Source: Nitrospira sp. (GTDB lineage Bacteria; Nitrospirota; Nitrospiria; Nitrospirales; Nitrospiraceae). From it: 52,265 nt of DNA. Position numbers and translations under genes: made by a program. The notes beneath the pieces are model-generated. The model was not told the DNA's origin. It made no database searches and worked only from the letters and a program-made list of their open reading frames with translations. Positions 32,695-40,445 of this stretch are shown here, piece by piece. Position 1 is the first letter of the stretch, and the number at the start of each line of letters is the position of its first letter. The stretch is from assembly GCA_019636815.1 (NCBI GenBank), contig JAHBWT010000021.1, positions 1-52,265 on the forward strand, given 5' to 3'.

Positions 32695-32992
32695 CACCGA
32701 AATAAAGCTGGAGCTTTTCACGACTCGCCTCCCGTACCATTTTGTCAATTCCCTTTCGCAACGCTTTTTCAGAATCCTCCGATTCTCCAAATAAGAACAG
32801 ATCATAGGTTTCCACTCCCAGTGCTTTCGCCAGGCGAATCAAATTATCCATCGTGGGGTTTTCCACCCCACGCTCGATGCCGCTGATATATTTCGGACTC
32901 AACCCCACCTGCTCGGCTAGTTGATCCTGCGTTAATCCGTTCCGTTGCCGTACGGTCTTAATGCGCTTGCCTACCGCTTGCTTGATGTCCAT
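32666..32992 (-). CDS. XRE-family transcriptional regulator
   Basis: A 108-residue regulator with an N-terminal Cro/C1-type helix-turn-helix: V-G-K-R-I-K-T-V-R-Q-R-N-G-L-T-Q-D-Q-L-A, then V-G-L-S-P-K-Y-I-S-G-I-E-R-G. A helical C-terminal tail probably mediates dimerisation. ATG 32992 has GGAGAGG seven bases upstream; an upstream ATG at 33040 lacks support. It is divergent from the PEGA lipoprotein, whose promoter contains a six-base palindrome, a natural operator candidate. Its 3' end abuts the IS remnant. Confidence 0.88.
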   Translation of the reverse strand: MDIKQAVGKRIKTVRQRNGLTQDQLAEQVGLSPKYISGIERGVENPTMDNLIRLAKALGVETYDLFLFGESEDSEKALRKGIDKMVREASREKLQLYFGVMRKVLEFS

Positions 32993-33064
32993 GCTGCCAC
33001 CTCTCCTGCGCGGGAGTATGAGATGACAGTTCTGCCGCATGAACCCACCACAAGACGTACTTTA

Positions 33065-33092
33065 TTGACAAACTAGCACTACTAGTTACACT
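33065..33092 (+). promoter_or_regulatory. Strong promoter with an embedded palindrome (candidate XRE operator)
   Basis: TTGACA (33065-33070) and TACACT (33087-33092) with a 16-base spacer form a sigma-70-type promoter for the lipoprotein gene at 33180. The spacer itself contains AACTAG (33071-33076) and CTAGTT (33082-33087), a perfect palindrome around five bases. A bound dimer would cover the promoter. A second, weaker inverted pair (AGAAG/CTTCT) lies just downstream at about 33115-33133. Confidence 0.65.
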
Positions 33093-33179
33093 TCATACGT
33101 GTAGGGAGTTCACTAGAAGCTAATTTTACTTCTGTAGGTTCCTGTCTCGTAAGGGGTTCTCGCAAGCTTGGAGGTACTA

Positions 33180-33860
33180 ATGCGTAATCTAATATCAGCG
33201 TTAGTTTTGGTCCTGGTAACGTCCGGTTGTGCGAGCGTCATCGATGGCTCTAGTCAGCTCGTGAATTTCAACTCGTCACCAAACGGTGCCAGGATTTATG
33301 TTAATGGGATGGAAGTTGGTACGACCCCATTGAGCCTATCAATGAAACGTTCGAAGACCACAATGATCCTCGCTAAAAAGAATGGGTACGAGGATCAACA
33401 GCTTACCCTTCAAACGAAAACGAATAACCTGTTTTGGTTGAACATATTATTTGGTGGGTATGGAGTGTTCAGCTCCACAACGGACTATGCTTCGGATGCG
33501 ATGATTGAGTACTCGCCCAATATGTATTACATCACCTTGAATCCAATCCCGCTCTTACAATCAAATGACGGCGGCCTTGGAACGAAACGAGGAACGCGCA
33601 CAAGCATTGAACCAGTAAGCACTAGCACTGGACGACGAGTCCGGACGTATGTTGTCCACAATCATAGATCTCTGATACGGGATCTTTCTAAAGGCCAAGG
33701 GGAATATCTTTCAAGCCTGTGTTCGCTACTTCGACTTCCTGAGAGCGGTGCAACCGTGAAGAAACTCCGACTCATCTCCTCTCGTAACCCTGAAGCCCCT
33801 TCTTTTGCAGAGGCTCTCCTGAGCCAGTATCCAGTAGACGATACCCCTATCTCGAAGTAG
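33180..33860 (+). CDS. PEGA-domain lipoprotein
   Basis: A 226-residue predicted lipoprotein: signal peptide L-I-S-A-L-V-L-V-L-V-T-S-G-C with a proper lipobox, then a PEGA domain (S-S-P-N-G-A-R-I-Y-V-N-G, later G-T-T-P-L-S-L). PEGA domains are short beta-sandwiches found in surface and S-layer-associated proteins. The C-terminal half is unrecognised and rich in Ser, Arg and Leu. ATG 33180 has GGAGG five bases upstream. It is controlled by the promoter at 33065 and probably by the divergent XRE regulator. Confidence 0.82.
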   Translation: MRNLISALVLVLVTSGCASVIDGSSQLVNFNSSPNGARIYVNGMEVGTTPLSLSMKRSKTTMILAKKNGYEDQQLTLQTKTNNLFWLNILFGGYGVFSSTTDYASDAMIEYSPNMYYITLNPIPLLQSNDGGLGTKRGTRTSIEPVSTSTGRRVRTYVVHNHRSLIRDLSKGQGEYLSSLCSLLRLPESGATVKKLRLISSRNPEAPSFAEALLSQYPVDDTPISK

Positions 33861-33894
33861 GGGATGGGCGACTGAAATTTAGGAGAGATTCTCA

Positions 33895-34044
33895 ATGGCT
33901 TACAAATGCCCACTATGCGGGAGCCCTCTTGACCGGAGCCTTCGAGATGGGCGACCCCTTTTTTTCTCCTGATTTTGCCGACGAATCCTTCCCACATCAG
34001 GACAGAAGAATGTCAAGCTCCTTCCCTCATTGACTCCACCCTAA
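33895..34044 (+). pseudogene. Zinc-ribbon micro-ORF with an in-frame TGA
   Basis: AGGAG eight to nine bases upstream and ATG 33895 open a frame with K-C-P-L-C-G, the first half of a zinc ribbon. After 25 codons it reaches TGA at 33970. The same frame then continues 23 more codons with F-C-R-R-I-L before the next stop at 34044. The pattern suggests a small zinc-ribbon protein broken by a nonsense change, perhaps a TGC/TGT to TGA substitution at a cysteine position. A selenocysteine reading is less likely; no clear SECIS hairpin was seen. Confidence 0.45.
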
Positions 34045-34164
34045 TAAGATGTCCCTAACGACACGTAGAGCGGAATGATGACTACGATAGACCAAACCGA
34101 CAGGACAAGTTAAAATGGCCCCGATTCTTCGCATGCTATACACGGGTTTCCCAAAAGGTATCCC

Positions 34165-34902
34165 ATGGCATTCAATAATACCTACATTGTCACCGTATTG
34201 CTGGACGTCAACGAGACGCAGGACGTCGACGACAGGGCGGAAAGTCGATCCTACATCATAGCCGATCGCACTTCTGGAAAGTCGGTCATCATCGACGCCG
34301 TCATCGACAATGTCGAACGCGACCTCAGAATCACCAAAGAGCTCGGGCTGACTCTCCTTTTTGCCGTTGAAACACACATCCATGCCGACCACATCACCGG
34401 GGCCTCGCTCATTAAAGAGAGAACCGGCGCGCAGATCGTGTACGGCAGCGACGCCAAAGGCGAGGCCACCGGCGTGGATCAGTTCCTGTTCGAGGGCGAG
34501 GCACTGAGATTCGGCCAAACGTCACTGACGGCACTCGCGACTCCCGGTCATACGGATAGCTGCACAAGCTACATGCTGCCCGGTGCCGTCTTTACGGGTG
34601 ATGCGTTGTTCATCCGCGGCAACGGTCGAACTGATTTTCAGGGTGGCTCCGCAGAGAAACTATTCGATTCCGTTCGGAAGAAACTGTTCACACTACCGGA
34701 CGACACGATTATTTATCCCGGCCACGATTATCAAGGCAGGGTGTCCTCCACGATCGGAGAGGAGAAGCAATTCAACGAGCGTCTGAACCTGTCGATCAAC
34801 AAGGCTGTTTTCGTTGAGATGATGAATCGGAGAAAAATGCCGCGCCCTGCAAAAATGGATATCGCCATTCCCGCCAACATGAGAGCAGGCAGGATGATCT
34901 GA
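34165..34902 (+). CDS. ETHE1-like persulfide (sulfur) dioxygenase
   Basis: A 245-residue metallo-beta-lactamase-fold enzyme of the ETHE1 type, which oxidises glutathione persulfide to sulfite and glutathione using one mononuclear iron. The metal motif T-H-I-H-A-D-H-I-T-G is present, followed by T-P-G-H-T-D-S-C, F-T-G-D-A-L-F-I-R-G-N-G-R-T-D-F-Q-G-G and Y-P-G-H-D-Y-Q-G. The G-R-T-D-F-Q signature separates it from glyoxalase II. AAAAGG lies six bases before ATG 34165. No rhodanese or sulfide-quinone reductase is adjacent. Confidence 0.92.
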   Translation: MAFNNTYIVTVLLDVNETQDVDDRAESRSYIIADRTSGKSVIIDAVIDNVERDLRITKELGLTLLFAVETHIHADHITGASLIKERTGAQIVYGSDAKGEATGVDQFLFEGEALRFGQTSLTALATPGHTDSCTSYMLPGAVFTGDALFIRGNGRTDFQGGSAEKLFDSVRKKLFTLPDDTIIYPGHDYQGRVSSTIGEEKQFNERLNLSINKAVFVEMMNRRKMPRPAKMDIAIPANMRAGRMI

Positions 34903-34989
34903 TTGTGAATATCTGACTCAGTCCGCTGGAGTTCGAACGTCGGACCGGTGGGTCATAACCGAGCGTCCACGAAACCCGCCCTAGCTCAA

Positions 34990-35059
34990 GAGCCCTTTGA
35001 CAGTGTACCTGTAACCTCCAAGTCCGTAGTCTGGTGCTCTATCAATTGAGCTATGGATA
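34990..35059 (-). pseudogene. Degenerate tRNA-like sequence (Arg-type, ACG) on the minus strand
   Basis: Read on the minus strand, the sequence has a clear tRNA D-arm (TAGCTCAATTGATAGAGCA) and an anticodon-type loop CTACGGA, which would give ACG (Arg). The anticodon stem has a mismatch and the T-loop is shortened (GGTACACTGTC instead of GGTTCGA...). It therefore looks like a tRNA remnant. CTAGCTC at 34981-34987 and GAGCTAG at 35062-35068 form a perfect seven-base inverted pair enclosing it. Confidence 0.45.
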
Positions 35060-35080
35060 TAAGAGCTAGTCGGTAATCTG

Positions 35081-35127
35081 GAGTAGCGCACTGCGTTCGG
35101 GACCCAGGAGTCTGAGGTTCAAATCTT
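35081..35127 (+). pseudogene. Partial tRNA-Pro(CGG)-like remnant
   Basis: GTAGCGCACTGCG, then the loop TTCGGGA (anticodon CGG) and a TGAGGTTCAAAT T-arm half are recognisable as the middle and 3' side of a tRNA-Pro. The 5' acceptor strand and the front of the D-arm are missing and the T-stem is mispaired (TGAGG against CTTCC). It runs straight into the next tRNA-like sequence. Confidence 0.45.
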
Positions 35128-35203
35128 CCTCCCGTAGCGCAGCCCGGTAGTGCGCCTGCTTTGGGAGCGGGATGTCGGAGGTTCAAATCCCCCTGCCCCA
35201 CCA
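35128..35203 (+). tRNA. Degenerate tRNA-Pro(UGG), acceptor stem unpaired
   Basis: The D-arm (GCGC...GTGC), anticodon arm (CCTGC-TTTGGGA-GCGGG, anticodon TGG) and T-arm (GGAGG-TTCAAAT-CCCCC) are all intact, and an ACCA follows the T-side. However, the 5' strand CCTCCCG cannot pair with the 3' strand TGCCCCA, and one base is missing before CCA. This looks like a tRNA-Pro whose 5' acceptor strand was replaced, perhaps by recombination with the preceding remnant or by integration at the 3' half. Whether it is functional is doubtful. Confidence 0.5.
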
Positions 35204-35468
35204 CCAGACAATAAAACGAGGACAGGCTACTTCTCTGATGGCTTCATGGGCCACCCGCGCCTTCTGAGTGTCGATTCCAAGCCCAGTGTCCTCGCGATGG
35301 TTGTTCGCTACTCTTTCGTCCCCACCAATCCCTTTTTATTCCGCTCGAAGGGCTGTTGCCGGTTGCCACACCGACGCGGGATAATGCGTCGCTGACAAAC
35401 AACATACACTTCCAATCAGGATACAAGAACAAATGCCCTCTCCCCTGTTTCGTTCTGAGGGGGAAGTG
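35204..35468. other. Intergenic stretch between tRNA remnants and the PilZ gene
   Basis: No gene, integrase or insertion sequence is recognisable here. A short frame begins inside the tRNA-like sequence, but it has no ribosome binding site. The PilZ gene's promoter is presumably within the last 150 bases. Confidence 0.45.
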
Positions 35469-36458
35469 ATGGGTCCCATTCATGGGAAAGTGGAGGATCG
35501 ATCAGTCATGAATCTGAAGGCAGAGGATCAGCGGACTGAGCCCCGAGTGTGTGTGCAATTTCGCGCCATGGTGTCGGGCTCCGTACAGTCCGAAGGGACG
35601 GGCATCATTCTTGATCTCTCAAGAAGCGGGTGCCGGCTGGAAAGCCCGCTCCTCATGTTGCCTGGTCTCTCGTTAGAACTGCGCATCGCTGTCCTCGGCT
35701 TGGAGTGGGCGCTGATGATTGATGGGGCTGATGTGCAGTGGGCGAACGAAGACACCACCGGACTGGCTTTTGTTCGAATCAGAGAGACTGAACGGCAGCG
35801 ACTCGAGAACGTGATGACAACTCGGCTCGCGAGGAAGTCCGAGGACATCGACGACGAACAGGTCGAGCCGGTGCCGTTTGAGTTCCAAGGACTGGAGGCG
35901 GTGCTATCGAAAGATCCTGAACTCGCCATCAGCAAGGGACTGGCGTGGTTCACTCAAGACCGGGTGGAATTCCGCTTTCGAGGAGGAAGCCTGCTCGGCA
36001 GAGCGTTTCCCACATGTACGTCCGAGCTCGCGGCCACGCTCGGCGAGTTGGTCAAAGCTGGCGGCGACACGGAGGCAGATTTCTCTCTGGCGCTTCTCCA
36101 GAACTATCTTGGTTCGACATCCACCGACGGCGTCTTGAAAGAGATTGTGTCGCGATTTCCACATGACGATCGAAAAATGAGCGAAGTCCGGATCAGCATC
36201 AATAGCACCGGCGCGAGCTCAGTCTCCGGTGAATTCGGGCTTGCGGAAGCATGGCGAGTCAAGAAAGAGTCATTGACGCGCTGGCTGACAGACGAACGAC
36301 AGGCGGTCAACGCGTTCGCCGAGCAGCACATGGCCGAGCTCGACCGAATGATCCTGGCAGAGCGGCGCCGTGTGGAGGCCGAACGGGAACTGCGAGAAAG
36401 GAGCCGACATGAGGACGAGTCAGGCCACGATCATGGGTACAGGGCGAAGCCCTTCTGA
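35469..36458 (+). CDS. PilZ-domain protein with a long C-terminal extension
   Basis: The N-terminal PilZ domain has both c-di-GMP-binding motifs: R-T-E-P-R (RxxxR) and D-L-S-R-S-G-C (DxSxxG). The remaining 200 residues are helical, with a charged coiled-coil-like end rich in Arg and Glu (R-R-R-V-E-A-E-R-E-L-R-E-R), and I do not recognise them. The protein should be a c-di-GMP receptor whose output is unknown. Starts at ATG 35469 (GAGGGGGAA upstream) and ATG 35508 (GGAGG ten bases upstream) are both possible; I use 35469, giving 329 residues. The window also has active and degenerate HD-GYP proteins. Confidence 0.82.
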   Translation: MGPIHGKVEDRSVMNLKAEDQRTEPRVCVQFRAMVSGSVQSEGTGIILDLSRSGCRLESPLLMLPGLSLELRIAVLGLEWALMIDGADVQWANEDTTGLAFVRIRETERQRLENVMTTRLARKSEDIDDEQVEPVPFEFQGLEAVLSKDPELAISKGLAWFTQDRVEFRFRGGSLLGRAFPTCTSELAATLGELVKAGGDTEADFSLALLQNYLGSTSTDGVLKEIVSRFPHDDRKMSEVRISINSTGASSVSGEFGLAEAWRVKKESLTRWLTDERQAVNAFAEQHMAELDRMILAERRRVEAERELRERSRHEDESGHDHGYRAKPF

Positions 36459-36764
36459 ATAGCAGCAATAGACCGAAAGGGGTCGAATAGACAGAGCCTC
36501 CATGAGGAGCCCAGAACGATGGGAGCTAGATCTTGTAATCCATCACCCCAGCAGACACAACACCCTGCTACCGAATTTGCTCGCGGTTGAACTTCTCTGC
36601 AATGCCTATCGGGTAAGTCACGCCACGAGAGTGATTGAGCTTCCTCCGATCGCTATTTCCTTCATTTCCTCAGAACGGCCAGAGTCAGAAGCCCTTGCGT
36701 TGAGCATATTCCGAGCGATACGTTACCCGGAGATGCAACTCAACTATGACGGGAGAGGAAGTAG
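36459..36764. other. 306-base stretch before creA, no convincing gene
   Basis: An 88-codon plus-strand frame (36502-36768) ends in an ATGA overlap with the creA start. That would be typical of coupled genes, but it has no Shine-Dalgarno and no recognisable sequence, so I do not call it. Nothing else is visible. Confidence 0.45.
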
Positions 36765-37232
36765 ATGAAGACAACCATATTCGCGAGCTTGTTACTCTGT
36801 TGCGCAACGATGGTTTCGGCCAGTCATGCCGAGGAAATTGGCAGTGTCGACACGGCATTCAAATTCTTTGGGCCGGATCACAAAATCGTGGTGGAAGCCT
36901 TTGACGACCCGAAGATTGAAGGTATTACCTGTCACCTAAGTCGATCAAGAAAAGGTGGGTTCAAAGGGATGGTTGGATTGGCAGAGGAAACCTCGGATGC
37001 CTCCATTGCCTGTCGGCAAGTCGGACCCATTCGTGTTGTAGCTGAGCTGAAAGAAGGGGAACGGGTATTCAGTGAGAGTCGATCTCTGATTTTCAAGAAA
37101 CTCCAAGTGGTCCGATTTTTCGACAAGAAACGCCAGACCTACATTTATCTCGTCTATAGCGATCGAGTGATCGAGGGCTCGCCACACAATGCCATCTCTA
37201 CCGTGCCGATCCAATCCTGGCCAAGCCGATAA
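36765..37232 (+). CDS. CreA family exported protein
   Basis: A 155-residue CreA-type protein. The signal peptide ([10 protein letters not shown], cleavage near S-H-A-E) is followed by the family core: [14 protein letters not shown], then [16 protein letters not shown], and a C-terminal [12 protein letters not shown]. The family is periplasmic and of unknown biochemical function despite its link to the creABCD operon in enterics; no creBCD is present here. ATG 36765 has GAGAGGAA four bases upstream. Confidence 0.9.
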   Translation: MKTTIFASLLLCCATMVSASHAEEIGSVDTAFKFFGPDHKIVVEAFDDPKIEGITCHLSRSRKGGFKGMVGLAEETSDASIACRQVGPIRVVAELKEGERVFSESRSLIFKKLQVVRFFDKKRQTYIYLVYSDRVIEGSPHNAISTVPIQSWPSR

Positions 37233-37498
37233 GGGCCAGGAGACACCTTTATGACACGGATAGCGGATTGGGTGCAGATGACGATTGACGTATTTGGCAG
37301 CACTTGCTCCTACAACCATCATAATGTGCGACTTTTCTGAAACCTTCGACACCCGCTCGCTCCTCACGATCCCTCTCCTCTTCAAATTCATAGACCCGCC
37401 GGACTCCACACAGTAAAATACGCTATTCTCTGTTTTTCTTGTGAGCGTTGAGGCAGTGCCCCTCTGTTGTGATTGGTCCTGGCGAAAGGATGGTGTCG

Positions 37499-38011
37499 AT
37501 GTGGCGTCGTGTTTTTATACTGCTTTGCGTTCTGGCCTGCACGTCAGGGGCGGAACCAGAATCCGTTGTTGCAGCACAGTCCATTGAGGAGGCGGAATTT
37601 GCGTATGAGCGTGGCAATTATACGCAGGCGGCCCGTCTCTTCAGTCCCCTGGCGGAGCAAGGAGTGGCATCGGCCCAGTTCCATCTTGGCCTGATGCATG
37701 AAAAAGGACAAGGCGTCCGGCAGGACCACTCCACAGCCCTGACATGGTTTCGCAAGGCAGCGGCGCAGGGCTATGCCGGCCCGCAGACCAATCTGGGCCT
37801 GATCTATGAGAGGGGACGAGGCGTCCGGAAAGATATTGTTCGCGCGCTGATGTGGTACACCCTCGCTGCCGCGATGGTGCATGGCAATGAGGGGAAGACA
37901 GCCATACAGCGTCGAGACCAACTGACTTCACAAATGACCGCCGCGCAGACTGAGCAGGCGCAGGAAATGGCACGGCGTTGCCAGCGGTCACAGTTTAAAG
38001 AATGCGACTAG
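37499..38011 (+). CDS. Exported Sel1-repeat protein
   Basis: A 170-residue protein with an N-terminal signal peptide (V-F-I-L-L-C-V-L-A-C-T-S-G-A), a TPR-like helical pair (F-A-Y-E-R-G-N-Y-T-Q-A-A-R-L-F) and two Sel1 repeats (A-Q-F-H-L-G-L-M-H-E-K-G-Q-G-V and T-N-L-G-L-I-Y-E-R-G-R-G-V). Sel1 repeats form protein-interaction solenoids, often at the cell envelope. I chose ATG 37499 because GAAAGG lies nine bases upstream; ATG 37490 directly overlaps that site. No partner is evident nearby. Confidence 0.87.
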   Translation: MWRRVFILLCVLACTSGAEPESVVAAQSIEEAEFAYERGNYTQAARLFSPLAEQGVASAQFHLGLMHEKGQGVRQDHSTALTWFRKAAAQGYAGPQTNLGLIYERGRGVRKDIVRALMWYTLAAAMVHGNEGKTAIQRRDQLTSQMTAAQTEQAQEMARRCQRSQFKECD

Positions 38012-38206
38012 AAACGCGGAAATCTTGCCTATCATATCTTCACTGCTGCCTTCGTCTGAGCCCGGACGGGCCGACAGGCGTGCGGCACAATGCCATCGTG
38101 GCCACCCATCGACGAATCACGGACGAACCCGGCCGAGGCCTCCTACGGGTTAGGCTAGGACTGCCGGCTATTGATTGTCCCCAAAAAACTCTTCCGGCAC
38201 GGCGCG

Positions 38207-39292
38207 TCAATCCGGTTGATTGGATGGTGGCGTCGGTGGCGCAACAGAAGGGGCGCGGCCTGCTCCAGATTCCTTGATAACGGCACGGCGGCTTGTCACT
38301 ACTCCTTGCATTGTTAACGCGATTGCATCAAGACTTTCGAGAAGAGCCGTGAAGTGATCTGAAGCAACTGTCGGTGACGCAGAGCTTTGGGTCCGAGGCG
38401 AGGGATCGGTAAATCTGACACGCCCAACGGCAGGGGGATTTACCGTCTCAACCACCGCGATCAGAGGAATGCGGCTGAGGTCGAACTGACACCCCTCCGC
38501 GCCCTCCCTCCCCTGCTCATCATCAACCCTCACGACTGGACGTAGAGGATAGCGACTGTTCACCTTGGCCACAATGCCGACGTCTCCGGTCGTCAATCGG
38601 ACCATTGTCCCAAGCGGGTACACCGACAATTGCTCGACGAGCGCCTTGAGGATCTCTCGTGGAAACGTCGCTCGCTCGGTAACCAAAAGCTCTTTAACGG
38701 CTTCATGGGGAAGTAAGCGGCGTCGATACGGGCGTTCGCTGACCAATGCGTCGAAGACGTCCACGACTCCACAGATCTGAGCCATCTCGTTGATCTCTCG
38801 ACCCTTGAGTCGCTTGGGATATCCCTGACCGTTGAATCGTTCATGAACCTGGCGTATCACTCGTGCGAGCCAGTGATAGTCAGAACCACATTGCTCCATC
38901 ACTCGATAGCCGAACTCCGGATGTTGTTCGATCACGGCTCGCTCTTCCTGAGTCAACCGGCCATTCTTGGTGATCAGCGTATGCGGCACCACAAACAACC
39001 CGATATCATGAACAAGCCCCGCGAATGCCAATCGCTGCAGCTCTTCGCCGTAATACCCGAGCCCTATTCCGACCTTCGTTCCAAAAATGGCCACATTGAT
39101 CAAGTTTGTAATCAATGGCGATCCTGACCGTCCGGATAAGGCTTCGACGACAAGTTCATCATTCCACTGTAAGGACGCGACGAGATCTGCTGCAAGCCGC
39201 TCAAGCGAGGACAGCACCAAAGGACGGCGGTCTTGCACGGCAACCGCCGTCTCGCTCAAGGCCTGTTCTGCCTGATGGTACCACTCGCTCAC
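38207..39292 (-). CDS. Degenerate HD-GYP domain protein (probable c-di-GMP sensor)
   Basis: A 361-residue HD-GYP protein, the terminal gene of the chemosensory operon. H-D (95-96), His124 and G-Y-P (157-159) are kept. The early metal His is Asn63 (T-N-L-I-N-V-A), H-D-I-G-K has become H-D-I-G-L (Leu99), and H-H-E has become Val149-His-Glu. With three key positions lost, phosphodiesterase activity is unlikely and a c-di-GMP-binding or protein-binding role is more plausible. A disordered Ser/Pro-rich C-terminus follows. The intact HD-GYP protein of the window (4838) keeps all these residues. Confidence 0.85.
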   Translation of the reverse strand: MSEWYHQAEQALSETAVAVQDRRPLVLSSLERLAADLVASLQWNDELVVEALSGRSGSPLITNLINVAIFGTKVGIGLGYYGEELQRLAFAGLVHDIGLFVVPHTLITKNGRLTQEERAVIEQHPEFGYRVMEQCGSDYHWLARVIRQVHERFNGQGYPKRLKGREINEMAQICGVVDVFDALVSERPYRRRLLPHEAVKELLVTERATFPREILKALVEQLSVYPLGTMVRLTTGDVGIVAKVNSRYPLRPVVRVDDEQGREGAEGCQFDLSRIPLIAVVETVNPPAVGRVRFTDPSPRTQSSASPTVASDHFTALLESLDAIALTMQGVVTSRRAVIKESGAGRAPSVAPPTPPSNQPD

Positions 39293-39464
39293 GAGAACGC
39301 CCCCACTCCGCTGGTATCGTGTACACGCATCATTCTTCCTGCAACCCGTTCAACCAACGTGCGCTCACTGAATGGCAGACATCCTCAGACGCCGCTTTAC
39401 CGAGAGACACCGTCCCACCTCATTCTTTTCACACACACGGACTCTTGATGGGTCGGCGCACAAT

Positions 39465-40391
39465 TCAGCTTCGCAAGGCACTTTGTATGGCTGCACGCTC
39501 TGCATGTCCGCCTTGCCCCCATTCTTCAAGACTGCTGACAGTCTGAACCAGGCGCGAATGGACTGCCGCGTATCGGTTGGCGCCAACCATCACCCGTCGC
39601 TCCATCACGATTGTGAGAAAGCTATGGAGTCCCATAAAAAAAGTCATGGCATGGGAGGCATTAACCTGCTGGGCTGCAGACCACAGCTGCGCGACACGTT
39701 CCACCCCGTTCTGTAGGGACGATGATGCTGCACCACCGTTCCTGAGCGCCTGGAAGACGGTGAATAGATGGGGGACGTCTTGACGAACAAGGTCCAGAAA
39801 ACCCTGTTCCGCCTCGGCTAATCGGTCGAGAAACTCTTGGATCGAGGCAAGGTTACACTGCTCCATCCCACGATTCATAAGTCCCTCTGCCTGAACCATC
39901 ATGGTCTGGACTAAATTGCGAGAGAAGGTGCCGGGCGCTGAACTTTGCTTGTGGAGGGCATGGAGACGGACCAGTAGCTCTTTCGTGCCAATCACCCTCG
40001 GCGCACTGTCGAAAGAAGTTTGGTCGGGATCAAGCTCAAACGTGACACCGGTCGCCCGTGTCAGCGCTCCATGAATATGTCCTAATTGTTTACAGAGTGC
40101 GAGAAAATCATCAGCTGAAATACGCGCCCCCGGTTCCTGAACAGCTTCGACAAAGGGCAGGGCTGAAAAACTCGCTCGTTCGACATCATTCAGGTTAATG
40201 GTCGCCGCGGATCCACCGAGATTCGTGATGCCGACCTTAATGGTCTGAACCAAGGATCGATAGCGCTCGGCGGGAGGGGCCTGTTGAAGTTCATCGAGAG
40301 CCACATGAATCTGCTGAAGCCACTCCTGTGCTTCTTGAACGAACAGTTCAATCAGTTCTTTCTGGAACGCATCTTCGGTATCAGCAGACAT
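39465..40391 (-). CDS. Hpt-like protein lacking the phospho-accepting histidine
   Basis: A 308-residue helical protein. Its first 110 residues resemble a histidine-phosphotransfer domain (L-F-V-Q-E-A-Q-E-W-L-Q-Q-I, then T-N-L-G-G-S-A-A-T). The position of the phospho-histidine in the normal H-T-L-K-G-S-A is Thr56, so it cannot relay phosphate. The rest is a helical, probably protein-binding region. It lies between the receiver/coiled-coil gene and the degenerate HD-GYP gene, 55 bases downstream of the former. An adaptor role in the signalling complex is the simplest reading. Confidence 0.78.
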   Translation of the reverse strand: MSADTEDAFQKELIELFVQEAQEWLQQIHVALDELQQAPPAERYRSLVQTIKVGITNLGGSAATINLNDVERASFSALPFVEAVQEPGARISADDFLALCKQLGHIHGALTRATGVTFELDPDQTSFDSAPRVIGTKELLVRLHALHKQSSAPGTFSRNLVQTMMVQAEGLMNRGMEQCNLASIQEFLDRLAEAEQGFLDLVRQDVPHLFTVFQALRNGGAASSSLQNGVERVAQLWSAAQQVNASHAMTFFMGLHSFLTIVMERRVMVGANRYAAVHSRLVQTVSSLEEWGQGGHAERAAIQSALRS

Positions 40392-40445
40392 CGTTTTCGG
40401 CCAATCACCAGGAGCACAGCCATCTCGCAGTTCCGACTGGCTACA

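Noticed and set aside
33895-34044. Selenoprotein reading of the in-frame TGA
   Set aside because: No clear SECIS-like hairpin follows the TGA, and a nonsense mutation is simpler.
34900-35470. Prophage or integrative element at the tRNA-like cluster
   Set aside because: No integrase, phage structural gene or matching direct repeat is visible within the window, so only tRNA remnants are claimed.
36502-36768. 88-codon frame overlapping the creA start
   Set aside because: The ATGA overlap is attractive, but there is no Shine-Dalgarno and no family resemblance.
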